This document shows, piece by piece, positions 28,905 to 39,199 of a stretch of DNA of 64,000 nucleotides. A program made the position numbers and the translations under genes. The notes beneath the pieces are model-generated. The model was given only the letters and a program-made list of their open reading frames with translations. It was not told the origin of the DNA and made no database searches. The stretch lies in contig MTMO01000002.1 of NCBI GenBank assembly GCA_002011235.1, positions 1 to 64,000 of the forward strand. The letters are read 5' to 3'. This DNA is from Archaeoglobus sp. JdFR-27 (GTDB lineage: Archaea > Halobacteriota > Archaeoglobi > Archaeoglobales > Archaeoglobaceae). Positions within the stretch are counted from its first letter, which is position 1. Each line of letters opens with the position of its first letter.

Positions 28905-30812
28905 TCACACAAATCTTATGGTTTCAAGGTTCATTGGAGCTTTTGTTTCGATTCTATATGTCTTATAGATTGTCGAGGCAAGTTCTATGCATTTCGATTC
29001 ATCTCCATGCACGGTTATTACCTTTTCCGGCCTTGAACTTAGAGATTTGACGTAGTTAACGAGCTGTCTCCTATCAGAATGCCCCGAGAATCCGTCAACG
29101 GTCTCTATCTGCATCTTTACCTCTACAACCTCTCTCTTTCCGTTTGTAGGGAGAGGAACTTCCGTCCATCCCTTCTGGATTCTCCTTCCAAGTGTCCCTT
29201 CTGCCTGATAGCCTACGAATATCAAAGTGTTCCTATTGTCTCCAGCCAAATGCCTGAAATACTCCATAACAGGGCCACCGTTTAGCATTCCTGATGTGGC
29301 AAGGATAATTGAGGGTGATTCTTCCTCGATTACATCGATTCTTTTCGAAGATGAATCAACGGCTATGAAACTTTCTGAAATGAATGGATTCACACCATGA
29401 TGGAAGATCATATCTCTCAAGCTTGAATTCAGGTATTCAGGATATGCTGTATGGATGGCGGTGGCTTCATAGATCATACCATCTAAATAAACAGTCGCCT
29501 CCTCCATCTTTTTGTTCCTTAAAGCCTCCTCAAGAACCATCATCACTTCCTGACTTCTACCAACGGCAAAAGTTGGGATTAAAACCTTTCCATTCCTTTT
29601 TATTGTCTCGTTTATAATGCTAATGAGCTTTTCCTCTGCCTCTTTCCTCGTTGGTTGAAAGTCTTGTCCTCCACCGTAGGTTGCTTCTATTATCAAAGCC
29701 TCAAGTCTCGGGAAATTTGTTTCTGCCCTATCGAAAAGTCTTGTTCTCTCAAATTTGAAGTCTCCTGAGAATGCGATGTTGTAAAGCCCCTCTCCTATGT
29801 GAAAATGGGCTATTGATGAACCAAGTATATGTCCGGCATTATAAAAAGTGAGCCTAACATCCGGGCTTATATCCGTAACAACTCCATAATCGATAGTTAT
29901 CGAATGTTTCAGAGCTTCCCGTATGAAACTTGACTCGTAAACCGTTGGATTTCCCTCTCTTGCCCCCACCTCAATGAAATCAAGCTGCAGAAGAACCATA
30001 AGGTCTCTGGTTGGAGGGGTCAGATATATCGGCCCCTTGTAACCGTATTTGTAAAGAATTGGAATCAGTCCGCAGTGATCTAGATGTGCATGCGTTATCA
30101 CAACAGCATCCAGCGAATCGAGTGGCTGAACTTCAGGCACATAGAGGTAAGGAGACTGGTGGATGTTACTAACATTCACACCACAGTCAACCAAGACTTT
30201 ACTCTCCGGTGTCTGAAGGAGATAACAACTTCTCCCAACCTCTCTTGAACCTCCCAAAAATGTTACTCTTACCCATTTGTCCTCATATATTGCCCCTCTA
30301 TGAATTCTTTCACCGATTTTTTTGAGAATTTCCTTTCTTTCATCTTTGGCTGCGAGAATATACTGTCTTATACTGTCTACAGTCTTTGATTTTATTGGAG
30401 GTGTCCTCATTACTTTGGGGCTCCAGCCAACTGCCTTCATTATTTCCCTGAGCATCGCACCCTGTTTACCTATAACCACTCCCGGCTTCTCTGCCTCGAT
30501 AATTACCTCTCCATTTTCATGATCGAAGAAGAAGGATGAAACCTGAGCATCCTCTGGAACAATCTGCTTGATTATTTCTTTGGCCTCTTCTGGTGGTTTT
30601 AGGTTCTTTGGATCGGGCCTTATGATTATTCTCTTCCTCAGATCCTTTGCGAGCTTCTTTATTATGTCTCCGCTTTCAGCGAGCTCTTGGGGATTATCAA
30701 CATATATAACTAAGACCGGCCCCTCAAACTCCACATTTTTAACTCTGACCCCCACAGGTAATGCAGATACAACTCTTTCCCTTAACTCCGAAAGGTATTC
30801 ACCGCTTGCCAT
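28905..30812 (-). CDS. KH/beta-CASP ribonuclease aCPSF1
   Basis: N-terminal KH region, HAHLDHCG metallo-beta-lactamase motif, beta-CASP region, 635 aa. Confidence 0.95.
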   Translation of the reverse strand: MASGEYLSELRERVVSALPVGVRVKNVEFEGPVLVIYVDNPQELAESGDIIKKLAKDLRKRIIIRPDPKNLKPPEEAKEIIKQIVPEDAQVSSFFFDHENGEVIIEAEKPGVVIGKQGAMLREIMKAVGWSPKVMRTPPIKSKTVDSIRQYILAAKDERKEILKKIGERIHRGAIYEDKWVRVTFLGGSREVGRSCYLLQTPESKVLVDCGVNVSNIHQSPYLYVPEVQPLDSLDAVVITHAHLDHCGLIPILYKYGYKGPIYLTPPTRDLMVLLQLDFIEVGAREGNPTVYESSFIREALKHSITIDYGVVTDISPDVRLTFYNAGHILGSSIAHFHIGEGLYNIAFSGDFKFERTRLFDRAETNFPRLEALIIEATYGGGQDFQPTRKEAEEKLISIINETIKRNGKVLIPTFAVGRSQEVMMVLEEALRNKKMEEATVYLDGMIYEATAIHTAYPEYLNSSLRDMIFHHGVNPFISESFIAVDSSSKRIDVIEEESPSIILATSGMLNGGPVMEYFRHLAGDNRNTLIFVGYQAEGTLGRRIQKGWTEVPLPTNGKREVVEVKMQIETVDGFSGHSDRRQLVNYVKSLSSRPEKVITVHGDESKCIELASTIYKTYRIETKAPMNLETIRFV

Positions 30813-30993
30813 CTTATCAAACCGTTACCGTTGATTTCTATGATTGTTCCTACGTTTGGATCTTCAAATCTTCCATATCCGGTTTTAACCCTTTAATTGC
30901 TTTCAATTCCAATCGTAATTTCCCATTTGTTTCTTTTCGATTTTTGTGAAATTTAAATTAAAATAACAGTATACAGCCCATAATTGCTTCTAA

Positions 30994-31632
30994 CTACTTT
31001 CTCGCAAACCTCTCTATGATTTTGTCTATTTCTTCTGGTTCGAGCTGCACGTATTCGTCAGGAGTTATTTTAACAATATCTATCCCATCTCCCGAAGCCG
31101 AATCCCTCCTCATCGCATTGTAAATCGCTCTTGTAACCAATTCAAGTGCTTCGTCGGTGGTTATGCCCTCATGGTATCTATCCTCCAGAACCCCATATGC
31201 TGTAAGTGAACCAGAACCTGTTGCTACGATATCCTTCTCCTCTATTGCACCTCCGATGGGATCAATAGAGAACACTGCTGGCCCTTTATCATCAACACCG
31301 CCGATTAGGAGTTGAACAAAATACGGAAAGTATCTTGTCTGGTTGAGTACATTTGAAACTAACGTTGCTACAGCCTTAACGGTAGGTCTCCTTTCTTTTC
31401 TTATCTCATAAAGATTAGTTTCAACCTTAATCAGCCTGTAAAGGAATTGGGCATCTCCTACACTTCCGGCTGTTGTAAGCGCTATCCTATCAGCTATCTG
31501 ATAAATCTTTTTAGCCCTTTTACTGGCAATAAAATTACCCATAGTGGCCCTTTTTTCCGTTCCCATCACTATTCCATCTTTGCAAATCATTCCAACCGTT
31601 GTGGTTCCTTTATATATCTTATCCTGTATCAT
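30994..31632 (-). CDS. psmB: proteasome subunit beta
   Basis: [37 protein letters not shown] with catalytic Thr. Confidence 0.96.
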   Translation of the reverse strand: MIQDKIYKGTTTVGMICKDGIVMGTEKRATMGNFIASKRAKKIYQIADRIALTTAGSVGDAQFLYRLIKVETNLYEIRKERRPTVKAVATLVSNVLNQTRYFPYFVQLLIGGVDDKGPAVFSIDPIGGAIEEKDIVATGSGSLTAYGVLEDRYHEGITTDEALELVTRAIYNAMRRDSASGDGIDIVKITPDEYVQLEPEEIDKIIERFARK

Positions 31633-31667
31633 ACTATCTCACTTCTTTAGGTTTTTAAAGAAGAGCC

Positions 31668-31706
31668 ATCATATGGCCTTTGTATAGCCTTTGTATGGCA
31701 TATGAT
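31668..31706. promoter_or_regulatory. inverted repeat ATCATATG...CATATGAT enclosing two GCCTTTGTAT repeats
   Basis: Perfect 8-bp arms 31668-31675/31699-31706; direct repeats 31676-31685 and 31687-31696, in a divergent intergenic region. Confidence 0.5.
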
Positions 31707-31834
31707 AATAATGCAGAGCTACTTTTAAAACTTTCGCTGTTTTACATGAGATCTTCCGAGCAGAAACCTCGATTGATCCTTTTACTTTTTATGTAGCCGA
31801 AAGAGTTATAATTTATTCAGGTTTATTCAAAAAC

Positions 31835-32065
31835 ATGGTAATTGGCGTAACGATGGTTAACGTCCTCCCTGGGAGAGAAAAAGAGGTCTACAACGCCATA
31901 AAGGCGATGAAGGTTGTAAGGGAAGTTTACCACGTCTTTGGGGAATTTGACTTTGTTGTGATAATTGAAGCAGAAAGTCTCTCGGTACTAAACAACACGG
32001 TAGATGAGATCAGAGCAATAGAAGGGGTAACAAAGACCCAGACGGTTGTAGGAGCTGAAATTTAG
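31835..32065 (+). CDS. Lrp/AsnC ligand-binding (RAM) domain protein
   Basis: [47 protein letters not shown]. Confidence 0.88.
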   Translation: MVIGVTMVNVLPGREKEVYNAIKAMKVVREVYHVFGEFDFVVIIEAESLSVLNNTVDEIRAIEGVTKTQTVVGAEI

Positions 32066-32087
32066 GAAAATTCTCAACACAGCAAAA

Positions 32088-33959
32088 ATGAACGCAGAAG
32101 AATTTGCCAAAAAACAAAAGGAAATTAGCATAGCTGAATTCTTCGAAAAGAACAAACATATTCTCGGCTACTCAAACCCAGCAAAAAGCCTCATAACCTG
32201 TGTGAAGGAGGCCGTAGATAACAGCTTGGATGCATGTGAAGATGCTGGAATTCTTCCAGACATCTTTGTCAAGATTACTAGAGCCGAAAGGGGAAATTTC
32301 AAGATAATTATAGAGGATAACGGACCAGGAATTGTAAGGGAGCAAATTCCAAAGGTTTTCGGAAAGCTTCTGTACGGGTCGAGATTCCATTCAATTCGCC
32401 AGAGCAGAGGGCAACAGGGTATTGGGGTTTCAGGAGCCGTGCTTTATGCCCAGCTTACAACTGGCAAGCCAGCGATTATAACCTCTAAAACAGATCCAAG
32501 AGATAAAGCAATAAAAGTAGAGCTGTTCATCGATACAAGAAGAAACGAGCCTGAAATTGTTTCAGAAGAAAGGATTGAATGGTTCAGGCCTAGAGGGACA
32601 AGAATCGAGCTTGAGATTGCCGGAGCTTATGTTAAGGAACGGAAGCAAAGCGTTCTTGAATACATCACAGAAACGGCTGTGGTAAATCCTCATGCAAAGA
32701 TAACGTTTGTCGATCCCGATGGTGAGATATTCGAGTTCAATCGAATAATCGAGGAGATTCCTGAGATACCAAAAGAAATCCCTCCCCACCCCCATGGCAT
32801 TGAGCTCGGAAAACTCATGTGGATGCTAAAAACAACTAATGCGAATACACTTCTAAACTTTCTGAGAACTGAATTTGTGAGGGTTGGAGATAAAAAGGCT
32901 GGGGAGGTTTTAGAAAAATCGGGATTGGATTCAAATTCAAGGCCATCGAACCTTTCAAGGGATGAAGTTACAAGGTTGCTTGAGGCTTTCAATCAAACTG
33001 ATTTTCTCCCACCTCCTACAGACTGCCTCTCTCCTATTGGAGAAAAATTCATAATGAAGAGTCTTATCAACAGATTCAGCGTTGAATGGGCTTTTGCAGT
33101 AACAAGGAAACCGAAAGTATTCTCTGGAAATCCTTTTCTCGTTGAGGTTGGGATTGGCTATGGTGGTGAACTGAAAGCTGATGAAAGGGTTAGGCTTCTC
33201 AGATTTGCAAATAAGATACCTCTTCTCTATTCTCAGGGTGGATGCGCCCTGACGAAGGCCGTCGAGAGCATAAACTGGAAGAACTACGGTTTAACCCAGT
33301 CCAGAAATGAAGTCCCGATAGGCCCTGCAGTCATTCTAATTCACGTAGCTTCAACGAACATTCCTTACACTTCAGAGTCAAAGGAGGCTGTAACCGCGAT
33401 TCCGGAAATCTTCGAAGAGATACGACTTGGTCTCCAAGAGGTTGGAAGGAGACTTAAAGAACACATTGGAAGACAGGAGAGATACAAGAAGAAAAAGGGT
33501 AAGGAAGAGCTCCTTAACAAACTGCTTCCTTTGCTTGCAAAGAAGGTTTCTGAGGTGCTAGAGAAAGAAGAGATAGATGTTGGAAGGGTCGTTTCTAGAA
33601 TTATGGGGAACGTGCATGTTGAGAGAAGTGTTACTGAAAAAGATGGACTAATTGAAGTGGAATTGAGGGTTTTCAACTTCACAAAATCAAGAAAAGAATT
33701 CAGAATCTATGAAATATGCTCAGGAGAGGTTGTATCTTCAGATAATAAAGGTGCAAAAATTTCCCAAACTGGAAATCACACGAGCATTTTATGGAGTTTA
33801 AAGCTTCCACCAAATGGAGAGAAATCACTCAGATATTCGTTGAAAGGGAAGATAATTAACAAGAAACCGTATGTCGAAGGAATTGAGAGGGAGATTCTGA
33901 ATGGAGCTGAAGTTATGGATTTTGGCATTGGAATGGATTTGGGAGGTGATTCTAGCTGA
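32088..33959 (+). CDS. top6B: DNA topoisomerase VI subunit B
   Basis: GHKL motifs [35 protein letters not shown]. Confidence 0.97.
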   Translation: MNAEEFAKKQKEISIAEFFEKNKHILGYSNPAKSLITCVKEAVDNSLDACEDAGILPDIFVKITRAERGNFKIIIEDNGPGIVREQIPKVFGKLLYGSRFHSIRQSRGQQGIGVSGAVLYAQLTTGKPAIITSKTDPRDKAIKVELFIDTRRNEPEIVSEERIEWFRPRGTRIELEIAGAYVKERKQSVLEYITETAVVNPHAKITFVDPDGEIFEFNRIIEEIPEIPKEIPPHPHGIELGKLMWMLKTTNANTLLNFLRTEFVRVGDKKAGEVLEKSGLDSNSRPSNLSRDEVTRLLEAFNQTDFLPPPTDCLSPIGEKFIMKSLINRFSVEWAFAVTRKPKVFSGNPFLVEVGIGYGGELKADERVRLLRFANKIPLLYSQGGCALTKAVESINWKNYGLTQSRNEVPIGPAVILIHVASTNIPYTSESKEAVTAIPEIFEEIRLGLQEVGRRLKEHIGRQERYKKKKGKEELLNKLLPLLAKKVSEVLEKEEIDVGRVVSRIMGNVHVERSVTEKDGLIEVELRVFNFTKSRKEFRIYEICSGEVVSSDNKGAKISQTGNHTSILWSLKLPPNGEKSLRYSLKGKIINKKPYVEGIEREILNGAEVMDFGIGMDLGGDSS

Positions 33960-35038
33960 AAGAGATCGAAGAAAAGTGCCTTAAAACTCTTCTAAAGATC
34001 CCAGAAAGCATATATGATCAGATAAAGGATGGAAGAATTCCAGAGATAGAAATAGCAACCAGAACGAAGCAAAACATCGAATTCGATGAACGGAGCGAGG
34101 TGTGGGTTTATGGCGATAGAAAGAGCGTTAGAAGTGCAAAATCTGTAAAAGGAGCATACCAACTCCTGCGAATGGCCTACGTTATAGGTTTTCTAAAAGA
34201 TCAGCTCCATAACAATAAATCTTCAACACTCAGAGAGCTTTATTATATATCTGAGAACTGGGGGATCGCCAAATTCAGCGAACAGCCTGAAAGTGACAGG
34301 CTTATCGAGGATCTGGAAATTATAACCTACTTCCAGAGAGAACACTTCCACATCAGGCCGGAAGAAGACGGAGCCACTGTTGTCGGACCGATAAGGATAA
34401 GAGAAGAAACTAGAAGGGGATTCAGGGAGATACACTGCCAGGAGGATGTTGGTGAGGGAGGGTATCAGATTCCAGTTAATGTGGACAGAATAGAATTTTT
34501 GGATCACGATGCGAAGTTCGTTATTGCGATTGAAACTGGTGGTATGCGTGACAGGCTGATTGAGAACGGGTTCGATGAGAAATTCAACGCTATAATCGTG
34601 CATCTCAAAGGTCAGCCTGCCAGAAGCACGAGAAGATTGCTTAGGAGACTGAATACCGAGCTAGACCTTCCAGTTGTTGTTTTTACGGATGGCGATCCTT
34701 GGAGCTACAGAATATATGCAAGCGTTGCCTACGGATCGATCAAGTCTGCCCACCTCTCCGAATACCTTGCAACTCCAGCTGCAAAATTCGTGGGAATAAG
34801 GCCAAGCGACATAGTGAAATACGATTTGCCATCTGACAAGCTGACGGATGAGGATATAAAGGCGTTGAACTCCATTCTCTCCGATCCAAGGTTTGACTCC
34901 GAATTCTGGAAAAATGAAGTGAACCTGCAGCTCGAATTGAGGAAAAAGTCTGAACAGCAGGCTTTGGCCAAATACGGCCTGGACTACGTGACCGATGTGT
35001 ATCTGCCAGAAAGACTTTCAGAGCTAGGAGTTATCTAA
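33956..35038 (+). CDS. top6A: DNA topoisomerase VI subunit A, probable CTG start
   Basis: Conserved N-term [53 protein letters not shown] lies upstream of GTG 34100; TAG at 33953, GGAGGTGAT at 33942-33950. Confidence 0.93.
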   Translation: MKEIEEKCLKTLLKIPESIYDQIKDGRIPEIEIATRTKQNIEFDERSEVWVYGDRKSVRSAKSVKGAYQLLRMAYVIGFLKDQLHNNKSSTLRELYYISENWGIAKFSEQPESDRLIEDLEIITYFQREHFHIRPEEDGATVVGPIRIREETRRGFREIHCQEDVGEGGYQIPVNVDRIEFLDHDAKFVIAIETGGMRDRLIENGFDEKFNAIIVHLKGQPARSTRRLLRRLNTELDLPVVVFTDGDPWSYRIYASVAYGSIKSAHLSEYLATPAAKFVGIRPSDIVKYDLPSDKLTDEDIKALNSILSDPRFDSEFWKNEVNLQLELRKKSEQQALAKYGLDYVTDVYLPERLSELGVI

Positions 35039-35057
35039 GATCTAAGGAGTTATTTAA

Positions 35058-35288
35058 ATGGAGGAGAGAATTTTCATCACCGATGCTTGTGTAGGATGTG
35101 CCTTCTGTATGCTCGTCTGCCCCTACGATGCAATTGAGGTTTTTGGAAGGGGTAAGGTGGATTACGAAACATGCAATGTGTGCATGAAATGCATTATGTA
35201 TTGCCCTAATTCAGCTATAGAAGTTGTGACGAAAAGAAGTGAGAAGTCAAATGGCTCGAGAGCTAAAATTTCAGGATCTTTTGTGTAA
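35058..35288 (+). CDS. 4Fe-4S ferredoxin
   Basis: CVGCAFCMLVCPYDAIEVF...CNVCMKCIMYCPNSAIEV. Confidence 0.93.
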   Translation: MEERIFITDACVGCAFCMLVCPYDAIEVFGRGKVDYETCNVCMKCIMYCPNSAIEVVTKRSEKSNGSRAKISGSFV

Positions 35289-35321
35289 AATATTCTTGAT
35301 AAACTTGATAAAATACAAAAT

Positions 35322-36536
35322 ATGAAAGTAGCGATAATTGGCTCTGGACTGGGCGGACTTCTTACAGCTGCAATTCTCTCTGAAAAAGGATATAAGGTTG
35401 ACATATTCGAGAAATTAAGGTTTTACGGGGGAAGATTCACGAATCTTGAATACAAGGGATTTCAAATAAGTACCGGGGCTTTACACATGATTCCCCATGG
35501 GAAAAGGGGGCCTCTTGGAATTCTGCTGAGGAAGGTTGGCTCGAAAGTTGAGATAATAGATTCAGAGCCAGAAGGGGAGGCTCTATACGGAAATGAAAAA
35601 ACTAATGAAAGGATCACAGTTAGAAGCTCCGTGTTTCCTTTAGGGTCGAAGCTGAAATTCTTCAAGTGGCTCTTAAAGTTTAAAGTTTTGAGAGCAAACC
35701 CCTATATGGACAGATATGAGAAAGAACTCGATAATTTTAGTGCAAAGTTTCTAAAAAGCTTTTTAGGGTGGTCTTTAAGCATTCAGCCCGCAGAAATAAA
35801 GTACTCAAAGCTTCTTGCAATCTACAGGAATGTTGTAAAATATGGTGGCCCTGGAATTCCTATTGGAGGTTGTAAGGCAGTTGTAGACTCGTTGGCCGAG
35901 ATAATAAAGAGCAATGATGGAGAAATCCATCTCAGAAACCCTGTTTTGAGGTTATATAGCGAGAATAAAAAGGTGACAGGACTTGAAAACAAAAATGGAA
36001 AAATTGAATATGATCTGTACATCTCAAACATCGGCCATCAAGCAACCGGAAAACTTCTGGGAGAAGAGTATGCTGAAGAAGTGGAAAGCAGAGGTATAAA
36101 GTACTCAATTTCCCTGGAAAAACCCTTTGTTGGGCATACCGGCGTTCTCTTCACTTTGAATTGTAAAAGGATTTCGGGAATGAATGAAGTGACGAATGCC
36201 GATCCAAATCTAGCTCCTTCTGGCAAACACTTGCTGATGGCTCATCAACCCATGATAACATCTAATGTCGAGGAAGAGATAAGAATTGGTCTTGAAGATC
36301 TCAAAATTCTTTTGAAGGGTTTTGAGTATGAAATACTCGCCATCCAGAGCTATTTTGATGGTTGGCCGGTAAATAGAGTCAGAAGTGGCCTTGATATGGG
36401 TTATAGAACCCCATATTCAAACCTTTTCGTTGTCGGAGATGCTGCAAAGGGTGATGATATCGAGGTAGATGGAATTGCTTTAGGAATTGCTGAATTGCTA
36501 AAAAGAGAGTTTGGGGAAAAGATTGACATAGGGTAA
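35322..36536 (+). CDS. FAD-dependent phytoene dehydrogenase-like/amine oxidoreductase
   Basis: VAIIGSGLGGLLTAAILSEKGYKVDIFEK; C-terminal NLFVVGDAAKGDDIEVDGI. Confidence 0.88.
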   Translation: MKVAIIGSGLGGLLTAAILSEKGYKVDIFEKLRFYGGRFTNLEYKGFQISTGALHMIPHGKRGPLGILLRKVGSKVEIIDSEPEGEALYGNEKTNERITVRSSVFPLGSKLKFFKWLLKFKVLRANPYMDRYEKELDNFSAKFLKSFLGWSLSIQPAEIKYSKLLAIYRNVVKYGGPGIPIGGCKAVVDSLAEIIKSNDGEIHLRNPVLRLYSENKKVTGLENKNGKIEYDLYISNIGHQATGKLLGEEYAEEVESRGIKYSISLEKPFVGHTGVLFTLNCKRISGMNEVTNADPNLAPSGKHLLMAHQPMITSNVEEEIRIGLEDLKILLKGFEYEILAIQSYFDGWPVNRVRSGLDMGYRTPYSNLFVVGDAAKGDDIEVDGIALGIAELLKREFGEKIDIG

Positions 36537-36577
36537 GCTGATTAAATTTGAGGAATTTGTAGTTTTAAGGTAGTAAT

Positions 36578-37276
36578 ATGGCTCATATAATCGAACTAAA
36601 AAATCTATGGAAGAAATTCGATAGGAGGGTTGCCATTAGAGATGTGAATCTCGAAATTGAGGAAGGTGAGAAAGTAGCTATTGTGGGACCAAACGGGGCG
36701 GGAAAAACAACTCTCCTAAAGCTTATTGCCGGACAGCTCAAACCCTCAAAAGGGGAAGTTAGAGTATTTGGGTTTAAACCATGGAAAAGAGTTGAAGCAA
36801 GGAAAAAGATAGGTTTTGTATCCCACTTTAGCTACCTTTACAGGGATTTAACTGCCATTGAGAATCTCAACTTCTACGCAAAGTTGTATGGGATTGGTAA
36901 AGCCGGTAAAGCCGGTAAAACCGAGAAAGCTGAAGTCCAAAGAATTTTAGAGATCGTTGGTCTCTACGATCACAGAAACAAAAGGGTTTCCTCCTTTTCA
37001 AAGGGAATGGAGCAAAGGCTTGCGATAGCGAGAATGCTACTTGCGAATCCAGAGATCCTTCTGCTTGATGAGCTAACATCAGGCTTAGATCTTGAAGGAA
37101 AAAATTCGATTCTGAGTTATATTCACGAGAATTTCTCAGATAAAACAATAGTGATGGCTGGTCACGATTTCGAGGAGCTTGAGAAGATCTGTGAAAAGGG
37201 AATTTTGCTGGAAAAAGAAATCAAAGCAGTTGATGATCTTTCTGGGGTAAAGAAACTCTATGGGGTGATCGATTGA
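36578..37276 (+). CDS. ccmA: ABC transporter ATP-binding protein, CcmA-like
   Basis: Walker A GPNGAGKTT; downstream CcmB-like gene. Confidence 0.85.
   Translation: MAHIIELKNLWKKFDRRVAIRDVNLEIEEGEKVAIVGPNGAGKTTLLKLIAGQLKPSKGEVRVFGFKPWKRVEARKKIGFVSHFSYLYRDLTAIENLNFYAKLYGIGKAGKAGKTEKAEVQRILEIVGLYDHRNKRVSSFSKGMEQRLAIARMLLANPEILLLDELTSGLDLEGKNSILSYIHENFSDKTIVMAGHDFEELEKICEKGILLEKEIKAVDDLSGVKKLYGVID
36896..36922 (+). repeat. in-frame 9-bp tandem repeat (GGTAAAGCC x3, last degenerate)
   Basis: GGTAAAGCCGGTAAAGCCGGTAAAACC encoding GKAGKAGKT. Confidence 0.9.
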
Positions 37277-37941
37277 GTTCCAGCGTACTTACCTCCTCAA
37301 TCCAAATCGCGATTAAGGATCTGAAAGTTGAACTCAGAAGCAAGAATACGCTTAACTTCATGATTCTCTTCGCCTTTCTAACTACCGCGATTTTCAGCAT
37401 ATCCATTCCTGCGAGCTTCGTGCCAAGAATTGCTCCGGCACTCTTGTGGCTCGTATTCCTATTCGTGGGGATAAACGGCTATGCCAGGGCCTTTTTGAGA
37501 GAAATTGATGAGAAAACACTCGATGGGTTGAAAATGGGTGCTGAGGCGGAGGCTATACTCTTCGGAAAAATCCTTTACAACCTCTCGATAATGCTCATAA
37601 TCGAGCTCATCCTGCTTCCGATCTTTGTTGCCTTATTCGATCTCAAGATTCATGATCCCTCGCTATTTCTTGTTTCGATTACCTTAGGCAACGTGGGATT
37701 CGTAATTATAACTTCATCTCTATCTGTTCTTGTGATCAGATCAAAGGCGAGAGAGCTTCTACTTCCAGTTATCCTTTTTCCATTGCTCTTCCCAATTGTT
37801 ACATCAACCATTTCAGCCATCTCAGCTTCGATTGTGGCTGGAGCTTACGATGTTAAAGGATCCTTATTGCTAATTCTGATATATTCAGCCGTAATGCTCA
37901 TCGTATCCACTCTCACAATAGGTGATGCGATAACTGAATGA
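37273..37941 (+). CDS. ccmB: heme exporter CcmB-like permease
   Basis: Six-TM pattern; AIKDLKVELRSKNTLNFMILFAFL; ATGA-type overlap with ccmA. Confidence 0.85.
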   Translation: MSSSVLTSSIQIAIKDLKVELRSKNTLNFMILFAFLTTAIFSISIPASFVPRIAPALLWLVFLFVGINGYARAFLREIDEKTLDGLKMGAEAEAILFGKILYNLSIMLIIELILLPIFVALFDLKIHDPSLFLVSITLGNVGFVIITSSLSVLVIRSKARELLLPVILFPLLFPIVTSTISAISASIVAGAYDVKGSLLLILIYSAVMLIVSTLTIGDAITE

Positions 37942-38040
37942 GCGCTCTTAGTTGACTTGGTTGACCAAGGCAATTTGATCGAAACAAGCCTTGAAAATAA
38001 AAATAAGCTCAATTAAAAATAAATAATCAAAACCAAAAAA

Positions 38041-39198
38041 TTAGGGCCTTGAAACTATAGAGACTGCTGCAACGGAATACGGCCCTCCTAAGTTGTGTGC
38101 AAACCCAACTTCAGCGTCTTTAACCTGCAACCCTTCAGCTTTTCCTAAAACTTGCCTCGTAAGCTCACAGACCATCCTTACACCAGAAGCGGCTATTGGA
38201 TGTCCAAAAGATTTCAACCCGCCATCGGGATTTATCGGGAAGTCACCATCTATCGCTGTCACACCATCCCTGATAAGCTTGGCTCCCTCTCCTGGTCTGC
38301 AGAGCTGCATATCTTGGTAATTAATCAACTCCGTTATCGTGAAGCAGTCATGGACTATTCCAAAATCTATCTCCTTCAGCGGATTCTCTATTCCTGCCTG
38401 TTTGTAAGCCATTTTCGCTGCCTTAACGGTGGCAGGAAAGCTCAGGAAAGTTTCTGATGGTCTTGCCCACGGATGGATTGTCTCAACTGCCATGCCGATC
38501 GACTTTATTACAGCATATTCATCTCCGACGAGCTTTTTCGCTATTTCGGGCCTTGTCAGCACAACAGCAGCTGCCCCATCAGAGACAGCGCTGCAATCAT
38601 ACAGGCCGAGAGGATAGGCGATCATTGGAGCGTTCAAGGCTTTCTCAACGGTTATTTCACTTCTGAAATGGGCTTTTGGATGTTTTGCTCCATTATAATG
38701 ATTTTTAACAGCTACGAGAGCAAGATCTTCTCTGTTCCAGCCCCACTCTTTGAACGCTCTGTTGGCTGCCAAGGCAAACATCCCTGGAGCAGATACAGCA
38801 GGCATGTAGGGTGGGAAGATACCCTCTATGTAAGGAATCCCTCTGCTCCCGTTATCCATTAACTTCTCCACTCCAGCAGCCATCACAATGTCATATGCCC
38901 CGCTTGCAACTGCAAATGCAGCATTTCTGATGTTATCCATACCCGTAGCGCAGTAATTCTCAACCCTTGAAATCGGCTTACCGAAAAACTTCAATGGATC
39001 GCTGAAATTGTTACCGCTTATTCCAGAGAATGGGTAGAAGGTTCCGCACCAGACTGCCTCTATATCCTTAAGCTCTATTCCTGCATCGTTGACGGCTTCA
39101 TAAACAGCATCAACGAGCAAATCCTCCTGATCCTTCTCCCAGTGATGTCCAAATTTCGTAACTCCAGTACCAATAATCGCAACTTCCATAAAAATCAC
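38041..39198 (-). CDS. thiolase/acetyl-CoA acetyltransferase family
   Basis: ENYCATGMDNIRNAAFAVASGAYDIVMAAGVEKL; GHPIAASGVRM. Confidence 0.92.
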   Translation of the reverse strand: MIFMEVAIIGTGVTKFGHHWEKDQEDLLVDAVYEAVNDAGIELKDIEAVWCGTFYPFSGISGNNFSDPLKFFGKPISRVENYCATGMDNIRNAAFAVASGAYDIVMAAGVEKLMDNGSRGIPYIEGIFPPYMPAVSAPGMFALAANRAFKEWGWNREDLALVAVKNHYNGAKHPKAHFRSEITVEKALNAPMIAYPLGLYDCSAVSDGAAAVVLTRPEIAKKLVGDEYAVIKSIGMAVETIHPWARPSETFLSFPATVKAAKMAYKQAGIENPLKEIDFGIVHDCFTITELINYQDMQLCRPGEGAKLIRDGVTAIDGDFPINPDGGLKSFGHPIAASGVRMVCELTRQVLGKAEGLQVKDAEVGFAHNLGGPYSVAAVSIVSRP

Positions 39199-39199
39199 C

